64,000 bases of DNA from Halorientalis sp. LT38 (GCF_037031225.1 NZ_JAYEZN010000001.1:2232001-2296000), one strand, 5' to 3'. Numbered from the stretch's first letter, positions 1 to 9,328 are shown. A program made the numbers and translations. Notes: generated by a model not told the origin, from the sequence alone.

Positions 1-1
1 G

Positions 2-307
2 GAAGAAGTGTTCTACGTCGTCACTGGGACTGTGACGTTCGAGACCGAGGACGGCGACGTCGAGGTGACCGGCGGCGAGTGCGTCCGCTTCGAACCGGGC
101 GAGTGGCAACTCGGCACCAACGAGGGCGACGAACGCGTCGTCGCGCTGGCCATGGGCGCCCCGAAGGAGATGGGCGAGACGGAGATGCTCCGCGAGTGCG
201 AGGACTGCGCCGGCCGGACCGAACAGGACCTCGAACTCACCGACGACCGCGACGCAATTTTGACGATCTGTACCGACTGCGGCGCCGAGACCGGCCGGTT
301 CGAGTGA
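2..307 (+). CDS. Cupin-domain protein with C-terminal CxxC pairs, 5' truncated
   Basis: The reading frame is already open at the left edge of the window, so the N-terminus is missing. A GTG lies at base 8 but is preceded in frame by EE and probably is not the start. The visible part begins with a cupin beta-strand pattern (VFYVVTGTVTFET, then a GGECVRFEPGEWQLGTN turn), like small one-domain cupins that bind a metal or small ligand. After the barrel come two CxxC pairs (CEDC and CTDC) about 25 residues apart, suggesting a small zinc site. The ligand and reaction cannot be inferred. Function beyond the fold is unknown. Confidence 0.6.
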   Translation, partial: EEVFYVVTGTVTFETEDGDVEVTGGECVRFEPGEWQLGTNEGDERVVALAMGAPKEMGETEMLRECEDCAGRTEQDLELTDDRDAILTICTDCGAETGRFE

Positions 308-335
308 GGAACGAAAGAGGAGTCGCGGTGCCCGC

Positions 336-863
336 TCACGTCGCCGGCCGGGACCCGGCGGCGGCCGCGCGGCGGAGGGCGAGCCCCGAGAGGACCGCGC
401 CGACGAGGAACACGGCCGTCGCGAGGTAGATCGGTCCCAGGTGGGTCACCCAGTCGTGTGCGAACAGGCCGCCGTAGTGCATCGGGAGCGCGAACCCGAG
501 CGCCACGACCGGAACGACGACGGCGGTGACCCACGCCCAGGTCTGGCCGCTCCGAACGCCGTACCAGGCGAGCGCGGCCACGGCGAGTCCCACGGCGATC
601 AACAGGCCCGAGATGGCCACGTGGAGATGGTTGATGTAGTTCGCCATGGCCGGATTGCTCGCGGCCAGTTGCCCGGCGGTGACGCCGCCGAGGGTGTCGA
701 CGCCCAGTTCGAATCCGCTCCCGAAGAAGGTCCGGGCGAGGAAGACGAGTCCGTACCCGACGAACCCCACCCCGGCGAGGACCATCAGCGCCGCGCCCGT
801 CCGGAGGCGACTGGCGATGCTGTGCTCCGGCGCTTCCACACTGCCTGTGTATTGTTCACCCAT
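336..863 (-). CDS. Four-helix membrane protein, unknown function
   Basis: A 175-residue hydrophobic protein with about four predicted transmembrane helices (roughly residues 22-45, 75-97, 105-125 and 135-160). A short charged N-terminus and an Arg-rich C-terminal tail flank them. I recognise no catalytic motif. I chose the ATG at 863. An in-frame GTG nine bases upstream (872) is the alternative and adds only three residues. The gene is co-directional with the acyl-CoA dehydrogenase upstream of it but separated by about 125 bp, so it probably has its own promoter. It resembles uncharacterised haloarchaeal integral membrane proteins. Confidence 0.6.
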   Translation of the reverse strand: MGEQYTGSVEAPEHSIASRLRTGAALMVLAGVGFVGYGLVFLARTFFGSGFELGVDTLGGVTAGQLAASNPAMANYINHLHVAISGLLIAVGLAVAALAWYGVRSGQTWAWVTAVVVPVVALGFALPMHYGGLFAHDWVTHLGPIYLATAVFLVGAVLSGLALRRAAAAGSRPAT

Positions 864-990
864 AGCATACACCTAGCGGTCCCTACACCGCGGACTGAAA
901 TAATCGATTTGGCCCCTCCGCTAACGCGTTTCCCGTGTCAGGTCGGCGGACGCGACGGTTTGCGACCGAACTCCAGTCGGGTACGGCCGA

Positions 991-2154
991 TTAGCTGTAC
1001 GCCTGGAGTCCGGTCAGGTCCTCTCCCAGGATCAGGGTGTGGATGTCGTGGGTGCCCTCGTAGGTATACACGGTTTCGAGGTTCGCCATGTGGCGCATCG
1101 GGGAGTAGTCCGCCGTGATCCCGTTGCCGCCGAGCATCTCGCGGGCGATGCGGGACTCGTCACGGGCCATCCTGACGTTGTTGCGCTTGGCCATCGAGAC
1201 GTGCTGGGGGCGCATCTCGCCGCGTTCCTTCAGGTCCGCGAGCCGGTGTGCCAGGAGTTGCGCCAGGGTGATCTGGGTGGCCATCTCGGCGAGTTTCTGC
1301 TGCTGGAGCTGGAATCGACCGATGGGCCCGCCGAACTGGTCGCGATCCTTCGCGTACTGGCGGGCGGTCTCGAAGCAGTCCCGCGCGGCGCCGATAGCGC
1401 CCCAGGCGATGCCGTAGCGGGCCTGCGTGAGGCATCCGAGGGGTCCGCCCATGCCCTTGGCACCCGGCAGCAGGTTCTCTTCGGGGACGAAGACGTCGTT
1501 CAGGCCGATCTCGCCCGTGATGGAGGCTCGCAGCGAGAGCTTCTCGGTGATCTTGTTGGTCGAGACGCCGTCGCGGTCGGTTTCGACCAAAAAGCCCCGG
1601 ACCGGCGTGTCGGGGTCCGTCCGATCACGTGCCCAGACGATCGCCACGTCCGAAATCGGTGAGTTCGTGATCCAGGTCTTCGACCCGTTGAGCAGGTAGC
1701 CGCCGTCGGCTTCCTCGGCTCGGGTCTCCATCGCCGTCGGGTTCGAGCCGTGTTCGGGCTCTGTGAGGCCGAAACAGCCGACCGCTTCACCGCTCCCAAG
1801 TTTGGGCAGCCACTCCTCTTTCTGTTCCTCCGAACCGTAGGCGTGGATGGGGTACATGACGAGCGCGCCCTGCACGGACGCCATCGAGCGCAGGCCCGAG
1901 TCGCAGGCTTCCAGTTCCTGCATCAGGAGTCCATACGCCGTCTCCGAGACGTTCGGCGAGCCGTACCCCTCCAGATTCGGGGCGTAAAAGCCCATCTCGC
2001 CCATCTCGGGGATGAGGTCTTTGGGGAAGGTGCCCTCGATCCAGTGCTCGCCGATGTCGGGGCGCACGTTCTCGTCGACGAAATCCCGGGCCGTGTCGCG
2101 GATCATCCGCTCTTCCTCACCGAGGTCGGCCTCCAGGCCGAAGTAATCGAGCAT
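991..2154 (-). CDS. Acyl-CoA dehydrogenase, glutaryl-CoA dehydrogenase type
   Basis: FAD-dependent acyl-CoA dehydrogenase of 387 residues, the normal family length. The N-terminal helical domain contains the run SGLRSMASVQGALVMYPI. That is the glutaryl-CoA dehydrogenase signature, and Arg89 matches the arginine that binds the distal carboxylate in GCDH. The FAD-binding run GCFGLTEPEHGSNP and KTWITNSP follow. The catalytic base Glu366 lies in YEGTHDIHTLILG. The expected reaction is oxidation, possibly with decarboxylation, of glutaryl-CoA to crotonyl-CoA in the cytoplasm. Substrate is inferred from family resemblance only, and another dicarboxylyl- or short-chain acyl-CoA remains possible. No electron-transfer flavoprotein or lysine-degradation genes are adjacent. 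It appears monocistronic. Confidence 0.85.
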   Translation of the reverse strand: MLDYFGLEADLGEEERMIRDTARDFVDENVRPDIGEHWIEGTFPKDLIPEMGEMGFYAPNLEGYGSPNVSETAYGLLMQELEACDSGLRSMASVQGALVMYPIHAYGSEEQKEEWLPKLGSGEAVGCFGLTEPEHGSNPTAMETRAEEADGGYLLNGSKTWITNSPISDVAIVWARDRTDPDTPVRGFLVETDRDGVSTNKITEKLSLRASITGEIGLNDVFVPEENLLPGAKGMGGPLGCLTQARYGIAWGAIGAARDCFETARQYAKDRDQFGGPIGRFQLQQQKLAEMATQITLAQLLAHRLADLKERGEMRPQHVSMAKRNNVRMARDESRIAREMLGGNGITADYSPMRHMANLETVYTYEGTHDIHTLILGEDLTGLQAYS

Positions 2155-2173
2155 ACCCGTGTTACGTTTCCAT

Positions 2174-2187
2174 CTGTAAAAACACTA
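2174..2187 (-). promoter_or_regulatory. TATA-like element of the acyl-CoA dehydrogenase gene
   Basis: On the minus strand a GTTTTTACAG run sits about 22-33 bp before the ATG at 2154, in otherwise GC-rich DNA. This is the position expected of a haloarchaeal TATA box serving a short-leader transcript. Confidence 0.4.
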
Positions 2188-2245
2188 CCCAACTAGCCCG
2201 CGGTTGTTAACCGGTTCGCGAGTGGTCGGGGGCGGTCGACGTCGG

Positions 2246-2974
2246 TCAGTCGTCGGCGGCACTGACGCCGGCCTCGCCGCCCGTCCGCTCGGCCTGGACC
2301 TCCCGGACGAACGCCAGGTAGTTGTCGAACAGGCGCTTTGCCTCGCAGGCCGCGTCGTAGTTCTCCGCGTGGATGCCGTCGAGGACGCGCTGGATGCGCT
2401 CGTCGCTCAACTGGTCGTCCTTGCCTTCGGTGACCGACGCCGCCGTCTCCATGTCGTACTCGGGGTGGAACTGGACGGCGAACACGCGGTCTTTCCGGAA
2501 GCCGTGGATGCCGAACTCGTTTTCGGCGAAGACGGTCGCGCCCGGCGGCGCCTCGGCCACCCGGTCGGAGTGGGTGGTGAAGACGGTGAAATCCTCGTCC
2601 ACGCCGTCGAGGAGCCGGTTGTCGCCGTCCTGTTCGACCTCTCGATACCCGATCTCGTACTCGTCCATGGGCTCGACCCGCCCGCCCGTGACGTCCGCGA
2701 GCAACTGGTGGCCGTAACACACGCCCAGGCCCGGCAGGCCGGCCTCGATGGCGTCGCCGGCCCACCGCTTCAACTGGCCGATCCACTCGCGCTCCCAGTA
2801 GACCGAGGCCCGCGACCCCGTGACGACGAACCCGTCGTACCGCATCGTCTCCGGGACCTCGCCGGACGGACAGTGGAACTCGACGAGGTCCGCGTCGAGT
2901 TCGCGGCGGAAGTTCCGCCGGGTGTCTGCGCCGTCGTGAGCCGCGTTCAGCAGGGCGATGCGTGGCCGCGTCAT
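2246..2974 (-). CDS. Class I glutamine amidotransferase-like protein
   Basis: A stand-alone class I (triad) glutamine amidotransferase domain of 242 residues. The nucleophile elbow GVCYGHQ gives Cys86. The partner residues are His170 and Glu172 in VQFHPEYD. Proteins of this kind resemble the GuaA amidotransferase subunit and gamma-glutamyl hydrolase-like GATases. No synthetase partner is adjacent, so the ammonia acceptor is unknown. I chose the ATG at 2974 (MTRPRIALLN) because the domain begins there. The 43 extra codons upstream are Arg-rich and look non-coding. Confidence 0.8.
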   Translation of the reverse strand: MTRPRIALLNAAHDGADTRRNFRRELDADLVEFHCPSGEVPETMRYDGFVVTGSRASVYWEREWIGQLKRWAGDAIEAGLPGLGVCYGHQLLADVTGGRVEPMDEYEIGYREVEQDGDNRLLDGVDEDFTVFTTHSDRVAEAPPGATVFAENEFGIHGFRKDRVFAVQFHPEYDMETAASVTEGKDDQLSDERIQRVLDGIHAENYDAACEAKRLFDNYLAFVREVQAERTGGEAGVSAADD

Positions 2975-3053
2975 TGCCACTCCCTTTCGGCTCCAGACGG
3001 ATATGCCGTTCCGTCTCGACACGACTTGCCGCACTCTCGGTCGCCCCGACCGC

Positions 3054-3233
3054 TCACGACTCCCGGTCCCCGCGCTCGCGGACCTCCTGCCACGACGAAG
3101 CATCGAAAAACGACTGCAACGCCATCAGGACGCCGACGTACGAGCCGAAGGCGACGACCAGAACCGGGACGACGAGGAGGAGGACCAGTCGACCGATACC
3201 GTACCCGCCGAGCATCTGGAGGACGACAGTCAT
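3054..3233 (-). CDS. Small single-helix membrane protein
   Basis: A 59-residue protein starting MTVVLQMLGG, with one strongly hydrophobic helix (about residues 15-38) and a charged C-terminal tail ending WQEVRERGDRES. The frame also continues upstream as an Arg-rich stretch, which I reject as the start. Small membrane proteins like this are common between larger haloarchaeal genes and usually lack assigned function. It lies between the amidotransferase and the alpha/beta hydrolase on the same strand, with gaps of about 80 and 43 bp, so co-transcription is possible. Confidence 0.55.
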   Translation of the reverse strand: MTVVLQMLGGYGIGRLVLLLVVPVLVVAFGSYVGVLMALQSFFDASSWQEVRERGDRES

Positions 3234-3276
3234 GTGCGTAGCATACACTACTGGCTGATAACTGTCACGGTCTCGC

Positions 3277-4068
3277 TCAGTACTCGCTGTCCCCGTGTTC
3301 GTCCAGCTGCCCGACCAGCAGGTCTCCGACGGCCGCCGGCTCCTCCGCCGCGACGAGGTGCCCCGCGTCGATACCCTCGAAGGAACCACGGGGCAGGTCG
3401 TCGGCGAGGTCGCGTCCGGCCGCGACCGGGACGACCGCGTCGTCCCGTCCGTGGACCACGAGCGTCGGCGTCGTCACCTCGTAAAGGGAATCGGTCGCGT
3501 CGAACTCGGTCGTCGCTTCTCGCTGGGCCGCCCAGCCGTCGGGGTCGGCGTCGTCCTCGGTCCGCCACTCGACGATCCGGTCGACGATCTCGGGGTGGGC
3601 GTCGACGACGCCGTCCGAGAACGCACGCTGCAGTGAGGATCGGAGCGCCTCGGGATCGTCCCGCGGGGCCTGCAGGGCGGCGAGGGCGTCGGCGTCGACG
3701 CGGCTCCCGTCCGCGGTCGTCCCGAGCAGCGCGAGCGTCGCCGCGCGCGAGTGTTCCTGGGCGTAGGCCAGTGCGACCATGCCGCCCAGGCCCGCGCCGA
3801 CCAGATGCGCCCGCCGGGCCCCGTGATCCGACAGGACTGCCTCGAGGTCCGCCGCGAGCGTCGCGACGTCGTACGGGCCCCGCGGCGCGTCCGAGCGCCC
3901 GGTCCCGCGAAGGTCCCAGACGAGCGTCTCGAAGGGACCCGCGAGTTCCTCGACGAGCCACGACCAGCACCACGCCCCGTAGCCGGCGGGGGTCACGAAC
4001 GCGACCGTCGGCCCGTCGCCCGCGGTCTCGTAGAACAGGTCCACGTCGCCGTTTGTCGCCGTTGGCAC
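3277..4068 (-). CDS. Alpha/beta hydrolase-fold protein with the nucleophile serine replaced by glycine
   Basis: A 263-residue alpha/beta hydrolase. An oxyanion-type loop is present (TPAGYGAWCW, where most relatives have HG), as is the strand-4 motif WDLRGTGRSD. The acid Asp210 lies in HGRDDAVVP and the base His237 in DAGHLVAAEEP. The nucleophile elbow, normally GxSxGG, reads GAGLGG (residues 91-96), so residue 93 is Gly where Ser, Cys or Asp is expected. The base sequence (ggc gcg ggc ctg ggc ggc) supports this directly. A single base change would restore AGC (Ser). The protein is therefore either non-catalytic, a binding protein, or a recently inactivated hydrolase. No other lesion is visible. 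Confidence 0.8.
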   Translation of the reverse strand: MPTATNGDVDLFYETAGDGPTVAFVTPAGYGAWCWSWLVEELAGPFETLVWDLRGTGRSDAPRGPYDVATLAADLEAVLSDHGARRAHLVGAGLGGMVALAYAQEHSRAATLALLGTTADGSRVDADALAALQAPRDDPEALRSSLQRAFSDGVVDAHPEIVDRIVEWRTEDDADPDGWAAQREATTEFDATDSLYEVTTPTLVVHGRDDAVVPVAAGRDLADDLPRGSFEGIDAGHLVAAEEPAAVGDLLVGQLDEHGDSEY

Positions 4069-4139
4069 GTCCGACCGTTTCGCCTGCAGGGGCTTCAGTC
4101 CTCCTGGTTCTGCCGCGACCGGGACTGGCTGTCTCCCGA

Positions 4140-4383
4140 CATCCGCTCACCGCGTGGTCGATGCTCGTCGGCGCGGCGATGCTGCACGCCGGTAGCCTCC
4201 TGGCCGGCGAGGCGCCGCTTTCGACCCCGTCGCCGCCGATCGCGCTGGCTGGTGCTCGACGAACCCGTGTCGGCCTGGACAGTCGCCGGGTTCTGCCTGA
4301 TCCTCGCCGGCTTCGTCCTGCTCAAACGGTCGGCGCTCCGGGGCGAACTCCGGCGGCTCCGCTCCGAGGGGCTCGCCGAGTAA
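4140..4383 (+). pseudogene. Decayed DMT (EamA-family) transporter fragment
   Basis: Two pieces of an EamA-type drug/metabolite transporter lie in different frames. The first (4140 to about 4220) reads HPLTAWSMLVGAAMLHAGSL, which matches the start of the second EamA repeat. The second (4246-4383) reads WLVLDEPVSAWTVAGFCLI and continues to a stop. That is the last two helices and tail of the family. An intact protein would have about 60 residues between these segments, and its entire first half is missing here. The remains lie between the hydrolase and alaS in a roughly 350-bp stretch with no intact gene. I infer a deletion plus frameshift. The piece could not form a ten-helix transporter. Confidence 0.7.
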
Positions 4384-4420
4384 CGGTCGTCGCCAGAAAA
4401 ACGAGGGTCCGAACCCCGCC

Positions 4421-7192
4421 TCAGGCGTTCTGGATCTGCGCGAGAATGTCCGGTGCGTCTTCGAGCGCGTCGTCGAGTTTGTCGCCGTCGGGGCCGCCGC
4501 CCTGCGCGAAGTCCGGCGGGCCGCCGCCGCCACCGCCGACGCGCCCGGCGAGTTCGCCGACCACGTCGCCGGCGTCGACGCCTGCGTCGTCGGGGACTGC
4601 CACGACGAACTGCGCCCCGTCCTGGCCGCTCCCGATCACGGCGATCTTGCCCTCCTCGACGAGGGCGTTAGCCGTCGCACGGAGTTCGTCCATGTCGGCG
4701 TCCAGTCGCTGGATCACCGCGGGGGTCCCGCCGACGTCGACCTCCTCGCCGCCGTCGCCCTCGGCGCGGACCGCGGCGAGTTCCTCCTTGAGCTGTTCGA
4801 TGGTCTTGCCCCGGGCCTTCCACTCCTCGAAGAACCGCTCGGCCGTCTCGGGGACCTCCTGCGGGCTGACGTCCAGTGTGTCGGCGGCGGCGTAGAGGGC
4901 GTCCTCGGTCTCCTGGGTGGCGGCGATGGCGGCGGCGCCGGCCGCGAAGGTGAGCCGCTCGACGCCGTCCTGGATGCGCTCCGTCCCCAGGAGCTTGATC
5001 GCGCCGATATCGCCCGTGCGGGCGACGTGGGTGCCGCCGCAGGCCTGGACGTCCTCGTCGACGTGGATCAGCCGGATCTGCTCGCCCGTCGGGATGCCGC
5101 CCTGGTAGAGGTCGAAACCGTGCTCGGCCTCTGCCTCGTGGCGGTCGGGCCATTCCTGGCTCACGGGGCCGTTCTCCATCACGACCTCGTTGGCGAGCCG
5201 TTCGATCTCCCTGACCTGCTCGCGGGTGACCGGCTCGTAGTGGCGCACGTCCAGCCGGGCGCTGTCGGTGTGTTTCTGCGCGCCGGCCTGGCGGATGTGC
5301 TCGCCCAGCACCTGCCGGGCGGCGTGGCCGACGATGTGCGTGGCGGTGTGGTGACGCATGAGCTGTCGCCGCCGGTCGGCGTCGATGCCCCCGCGGACGA
5401 ACTCGCCTTTACCCGGGTCCGCGTCGGTCCGGTGGCGGACGACGCCGTTTTCGATCTGGACGTCGGTCACCTCGGCGGTGACGTCCTCGGCCGTGATCGT
5501 CCCGCGGTCCGCGGGCTGGCCCCCGCCCTCCGGGTAGAACATCGTCTGGTCGAGGACGACGTCGAAGTCGCCGTCGTCGCGCTCGAACACGTCGAGCACC
5601 ATCGCCTCGAACTCGGTGCGGTCCTGGTCCTCGTAGTAGAGGAGGTCGGTCTCGGGCAGGTCGGACAGGCGGTCGCCGTGCCCGTCGACGTCGGCCTCGG
5701 TGGCCGCTTCCTCGGCGTCGTGGCGGTTCGCCACCAGCGAGTAGAAGTCGTCCGGCACGTCGACGGCCACGTCGCGCTCGGCGGCGATCTCCTCGACCAT
5801 GTCCGGCTGGATCCCGTGGCTGTCGTACAGTTCGATCAGCTCCTCGGTCGGAATCGCCTCGCCCGACTCGGCGTACTGGTCGGCCAGCTGGCGGACCTTC
5901 CGGCCGCCCCGATCCAGCGTCTCGCGGTACTTCTCGACCTCCGTGCGGACGATGTCGCGGACGGTGTCGCGGTTCTGGTAGCCCAGCCGGTCGGCCTGCA
6001 TGTCGACGAGTTCGTCCAGCGGCGCGTCGACGCCGACGTTGTCACAGAGGCGCTTGGTGCGCCGGAGGACCATCCGCGCGAGATAGCCCGTCCCGACGTT
6101 CGAGGGGACGATGCCGTCCCCGAGCATGTACGCGAGCGTCCGCGCGTGGTCGGAGATGGCGTAGATGTCCTCCAGCGGTTCCATCAGTTCGCGCAGTTCG
6201 TCGGCGGAGACGCCGACCTGCTCGGCGATGTCGGCGCGGGCGGCCTCCACGTCGTCGACGTCGTCGATGTCCAGACTCCCGGAGAGCCGCGCGGCGTCGT
6301 GGACGATCGACGCCTCCTCGTCGGTGAGGTCGACCCCTGCGTTGTCCTTCAGGAAGTCGATCATGTCGGGGTAGATCGCCTCGTAGACCGTCGGCGTGCC
6401 CTGGCTCATCCACGTCCAGCGCTCGATGCCGTAGCCGGTGTCGATCACTCGCCGATCCATCCGCGAGTAGGTGTTGCCGTCCTTCAGTTCGTACTCGCCC
6501 TCCGGATCCTGCTCGAAGCACATGAAGACGAGCGTGGCGAGTTCCAGTCCGCGGTAGATGACCTCGAAGGCCGGGCCGGCGTTGCCGCCGCCGACCCACG
6601 GGTCCTCGATGAACGTCAACTCGCCCATGTCCGCCCCCAGCGACTCGAAGAACTCGACGCAGTACTGCACGCACTCTTCCTTCCAGTAGACCTCGCCCTC
6701 GTAGGCGTACCCCGAGCCTTCGGCGGCGTTGAAGGCGTGGTGGCCGCCCATCTCGAAGGCCATCGTGTGCCGGCCCGTCTTGCCGACGTTGTCGATGTCC
6801 TGCATCCGGATGCAGGGCTGGGAGACGACGAGGGGGTTGGCCGGCGGCGGCGACTGCCCCGAGGTGACGTGGGGCTGGAAGTCGTAGATGGACGCCTGGG
6901 TCAAGAGGACGTCGTCGCGCCAGCGGTTGGCCGCCACGGGATACGGGTCGACCCGCTCGTGACCGTTGTCCTCGAAGAAAGAGAGAAAGGTCTCGCGCAT
7001 CTCCGTCAGCGACTGGGCCTCGTCGAAACCGGGTTCGTCGATGAAACTGTACTCAGCACACGGCGGTTCGCCGCAGGTCTCACGGCTCTCGTCGCGGGTC
7101 CAGAAGTGGTCCCCACACGATCCACACTCCAGCCGGTGAAACCCCTCATCCTCGAAGTACTGGAGCTGGTACTCCTCCTCGAGCTCGCTCAT
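4421..7192 (-). CDS. alaS: Alanyl-tRNA synthetase
   Basis: Charges tRNA-Ala with alanine in the cytoplasm. At 923 residues it has the usual length of archaeal AlaRS. It begins with the archaeal N-terminal Cys cluster ([18 protein letters not shown]) before the class II catalytic core, where [18 protein letters not shown] is visible. The editing domain carries the zinc motif residues HTATH and CGGTH. The C-terminal domain ends in a Gly-rich run typical of the DHHA1 region. I chose the ATG at 7192 ([18 protein letters not shown]). The open frame extends another 57 codons upstream but is Arg-rich and non-homologous. The gene is divergent from tspO across about 160 bp. Confidence 0.97.
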   Translation of the reverse strand: MSELEEEYQLQYFEDEGFHRLECGSCGDHFWTRDESRETCGEPPCAEYSFIDEPGFDEAQSLTEMRETFLSFFEDNGHERVDPYPVAANRWRDDVLLTQASIYDFQPHVTSGQSPPPANPLVVSQPCIRMQDIDNVGKTGRHTMAFEMGGHHAFNAAEGSGYAYEGEVYWKEECVQYCVEFFESLGADMGELTFIEDPWVGGGNAGPAFEVIYRGLELATLVFMCFEQDPEGEYELKDGNTYSRMDRRVIDTGYGIERWTWMSQGTPTVYEAIYPDMIDFLKDNAGVDLTDEEASIVHDAARLSGSLDIDDVDDVEAARADIAEQVGVSADELRELMEPLEDIYAISDHARTLAYMLGDGIVPSNVGTGYLARMVLRRTKRLCDNVGVDAPLDELVDMQADRLGYQNRDTVRDIVRTEVEKYRETLDRGGRKVRQLADQYAESGEAIPTEELIELYDSHGIQPDMVEEIAAERDVAVDVPDDFYSLVANRHDAEEAATEADVDGHGDRLSDLPETDLLYYEDQDRTEFEAMVLDVFERDDGDFDVVLDQTMFYPEGGGQPADRGTITAEDVTAEVTDVQIENGVVRHRTDADPGKGEFVRGGIDADRRRQLMRHHTATHIVGHAARQVLGEHIRQAGAQKHTDSARLDVRHYEPVTREQVREIERLANEVVMENGPVSQEWPDRHEAEAEHGFDLYQGGIPTGEQIRLIHVDEDVQACGGTHVARTGDIGAIKLLGTERIQDGVERLTFAAGAAAIAATQETEDALYAAADTLDVSPQEVPETAERFFEEWKARGKTIEQLKEELAAVRAEGDGGEEVDVGGTPAVIQRLDADMDELRATANALVEEGKIAVIGSGQDGAQFVVAVPDDAGVDAGDVVGELAGRVGGGGGGPPDFAQGGGPDGDKLDDALEDAPDILAQIQNA

Positions 7193-7351
7193 TCGTTGCC
7201 CTACTGTGGCCAACCTGGCGGTAAAACAGTTCCGAACAGCCGGCGAGATTCGCCGGGGCCAGCCCCACGGTCGGGCGATCCGGCCGCCGTCGCGGCCCCG
7301 TCGGGACCGCTCGCCCGGACGCTCTTTACGCTGGCCGCCGACCATCGAACC

Positions 7352-7858
7352 GTGTCCACGCACGACTCCGCTCCCACCCTCCCTCGACGCCGTCCGCTCG
7401 CCTCGCTCGCCCTCGCCGTCCTCGCCAGCGAACTGGTCGGGGCTCTCGGTAACCTCATCTCGCTGGGCGGCGTGACGACCTGGTACCCCACGCTGACGAA
7501 ACCCGGCTTCACCCCGCCGGGCTGGGTCTTCGGCCCGGTCTGGGTGACGCTCTTCGCCCTCATGGGCGCGGCAGCGTGGCTCGTCTGGCGGACCGGGCTC
7601 GACGAGCGCCGAGTCCGGCTCGCGCTGGCGCTCTTCGCCGGCCAGTTCGCGCTCAACGTGGCGTGGTCGGGCGCGTTCTTCGGCCTGCGCTCGCCCGTCG
7701 CGGGGCTGGTCGTCATCGCCCTCCTGTGGCTCGCCATCGTCGCGACCGTGTGGGCCTTCGCCCGGGTGGATCGGCGGGCGGCGCTGTTGCTCGTCCCGTA
7801 TCTGGCGTGGGTGAGCTTCGCCGCGCTCCTGAACTACGAACTCTGGCGGCTGAACTGA
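7352..7858 (+). CDS. tspO: TspO/MBR family membrane protein
   Basis: A 168-residue, five-helix membrane protein of the TspO (translocator protein / peripheral benzodiazepine receptor-like) family, which binds tetrapyrroles and related ligands in other organisms. Family landmarks are visible: [21 protein letters not shown] in the first loop, [18 protein letters not shown] in helix 3, and the C-terminal [21 protein letters not shown]. The start is a GTG at 7352. The upstream frame stays open as an artefact of the GC-rich antisense of alaS. It converges on rfcS with only seven bases between the stop codons. Confidence 0.9.
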   Translation: MSTHDSAPTLPRRRPLASLALAVLASELVGALGNLISLGGVTTWYPTLTKPGFTPPGWVFGPVWVTLFALMGAAAWLVWRTGLDERRVRLALALFAGQFALNVAWSGAFFGLRSPVAGLVVIALLWLAIVATVWAFARVDRRAALLLVPYLAWVSFAALLNYELWRLN

Positions 7859-7865
7859 GGCCGAG

Positions 7866-8843
7866 TCAGTCGTCCAGCGCCAGCGAGGCCAAAAGTGCCT
7901 CGAGCTGGATGCGCTCGTTGGCCCCCTCGGTGATCCGGTAGTCGGCCTCGCCGATGCGGTCGAGCAGCGTGACCGCGGCCTCGTCGTCGAGGTCGAACTC
8001 CCAGACCGAACGGTGCATCTGGTCGATCACGTCGCCGCCGGCGATCCCCGACTCGGTGAGCAGGTCGTCCAGTCGGGAGCGGGCCGCGACGAAGTCGCCG
8101 TCGAGCGCCAGGGTGACCATCTCCTCGATCTCCTCGGGCCGGGCCGTCGAGGTGATGGCGTACACTGACTCCTCGTCGACCACGTCGCCGGTGACCGAGG
8201 CGGCCTGCAGGCCGTTGATCGCCCGGCGCATGTCGCCGTCGGCGGCGTAACAGAGGGCGTCGACGCCCTCGTCGGTGACCTCGATGCCCTCTTCTGCGGC
8301 GATCTTGCGGACCTGCGAGGCGACGGCCTCGTCCGAGAGGGGCGCGAAGCGAAAGACCGCACAGCGGGACTGGATCGGGTCGATGATCTGGCTGGAGTAG
8401 TTACAGGAGAGGATGAAGCGGACGTTGTTCGAGAACTCCTCCATCGTCCGGCGCAGGGCCGACTGGGCGTCCGAGGTGAGCGAGTCGGCCTCGTCGAGGA
8501 AGATGATGCGGTACTTCGCGCCGCCGAAGGAGGAGCGGGCGAAGTTCTTGATCCGCTCGCGCACGACGTCGATCCCGCGCTGGTCGGAGGCGTTGAGTTC
8601 CAGGAAGTGCTCCTCCCAGTCCTCGCCGTACAGTTCCCGCGCGATGGCGAGCGCGGCGGTCGACTTGCCGATGCCGGCCTCCCCGGAGAACATGAGGTGG
8701 GGGAGGTCGTCCCGCGCGACGTAGCTCTCGAGGCGCTCGGTGATGGTGTCCTGTCCGACGATGTCTCCGAGGGTCTGGGGGCGGTACTTCTCGATCCAGA
8801 TCTCGTCCCGCCCGGCCCGCGACTCGGTGGCTCCCTCGCTCAT
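7866..8843 (-). CDS. rfcS: Replication factor C small subunit
   Basis: AAA+ subunit of the clamp loader that places PCNA on primed DNA. Its 325 residues are typical. Visible motifs are the N-terminal [18 protein letters not shown] box, Walker [11 protein letters not shown] (about 53-62), Walker B with DEAD (117-120), the arginine-finger SRC motif (QSRCAVFRF), and the C-terminal collar helices. Walker A differs from the textbook GPPGxGKT but keeps GKST. I chose the ATG at 8843 (MSEGATES), since the longer frame upstream is Pro/Gly-rich. A second, divergent small-subunit paralogue lies at 54.6 kb and the clamp gene at 35.8 kb. Confidence 0.95.
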   Translation of the reverse strand: MSEGATESRAGRDEIWIEKYRPQTLGDIVGQDTITERLESYVARDDLPHLMFSGEAGIGKSTAALAIARELYGEDWEEHFLELNASDQRGIDVVRERIKNFARSSFGGAKYRIIFLDEADSLTSDAQSALRRTMEEFSNNVRFILSCNYSSQIIDPIQSRCAVFRFAPLSDEAVASQVRKIAAEEGIEVTDEGVDALCYAADGDMRRAINGLQAASVTGDVVDEESVYAITSTARPEEIEEMVTLALDGDFVAARSRLDDLLTESGIAGGDVIDQMHRSVWEFDLDDEAAVTLLDRIGEADYRITEGANERIQLEALLASLALDD

Positions 8844-8977
8844 GTCCCCGGGGAGGAGTGGCCCAGCCTTAAACGGTCCGGGACCGCCCGCGTCGGGGGG
8901 TCCCGCGACCACGGGATCGGGGGACAGCCGCCCGGTAAGCCCTCGATAACTACCCGCCTGGCGGCCCGCCGTCCGGC

Positions 8978-9079
8978 ATGGACAGAGACACGGACTTCCT
9001 CGTGGTCACGGCCATCGGCCTCGCGCTGTCGATCTGGGTGCTCGCGAGCATCGTGCGATCGAACCGCGCGAATCGGTGA
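8978..9079 (+). CDS. 33-residue single-helix membrane peptide
   Basis: ATG to TGA encodes a 33-residue peptide with a short acidic head (MDRDTD), one hydrophobic helix of about 20 residues ([20 protein letters not shown]), and a basic tail (RSNRANR). This is a good N-out/C-in anchor pattern. It ends 38 bp before the SAMP2 start on the same strand, so the two may be co-transcribed. I do not recognise a family. Coding is supported by the membrane-peptide organisation and the G/C third positions, but conservation would have to be tested. Confidence 0.5.
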   Translation: MDRDTDFLVVTAIGLALSIWVLASIVRSNRANR

Positions 9080-9117
9080 GCGACACGCTCAAACCGGTCG
9101 CGGCCCCTCGTCCGGAC

Positions 9118-9324
9118 ATGGTGACGGTCGAAGTGGTCGGCGAGGACACGTACGAGATCGACCTGTCGGCGCTGGGGCCCGACCCGACCTACGCCGACCT
9201 CGTGGCGGCCGTCGACTACAGCCCCCACGAGGTGTCCGTCCTCGTCGACGACACCCCGGTCCCGGAGGACCGGCAGGTGGAGACCGATCACGTCCGAATC
9301 CTGCGACTGATCAAAGGCGGGTGA
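9118..9324 (+). CDS. samp2: Small archaeal modifier protein, SAMP2-like (ubiquitin-like)
   Basis: A 68-residue beta-grasp protein ending in a diglycine (RILRLIKGG). This closely matches the layout I recall for Haloferax volcanii SAMP2: VTVEVVGE near the N-terminus, YADLVAAVD, SPHEVSVLVDD and the final LIKGG. SAMP2 is adenylated by the E1-like UbaA, joined to lysines of target proteins, and also supplies sulfur for 2-thiolation of tRNA. The ATG at 9118 was chosen. An in-frame GTG at 9076, which overlaps the upstream stop, would add 14 residues with no counterpart in the family. No ubaA or JAMM protease gene is in the window. Confidence 0.9.
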   Translation: MVTVEVVGEDTYEIDLSALGPDPTYADLVAAVDYSPHEVSVLVDDTPVPEDRQVETDHVRILRLIKGG

Positions 9325-9328
9325 AGCG

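Noticed and set aside
3248-4150. 300-codon minus-strand frame overlapping the hydrolase
   Set aside because: Arg-rich out-of-frame shadow of the real alpha/beta hydrolase frame.
5027-7351. Very long plus-strand open frame opposite alaS
   Set aside because: A shadow of the GC-rich alaS gene. Its composition (Val/Leu/Asp/Arg) matches no family, and only the last 168 codons (tspO) are real.
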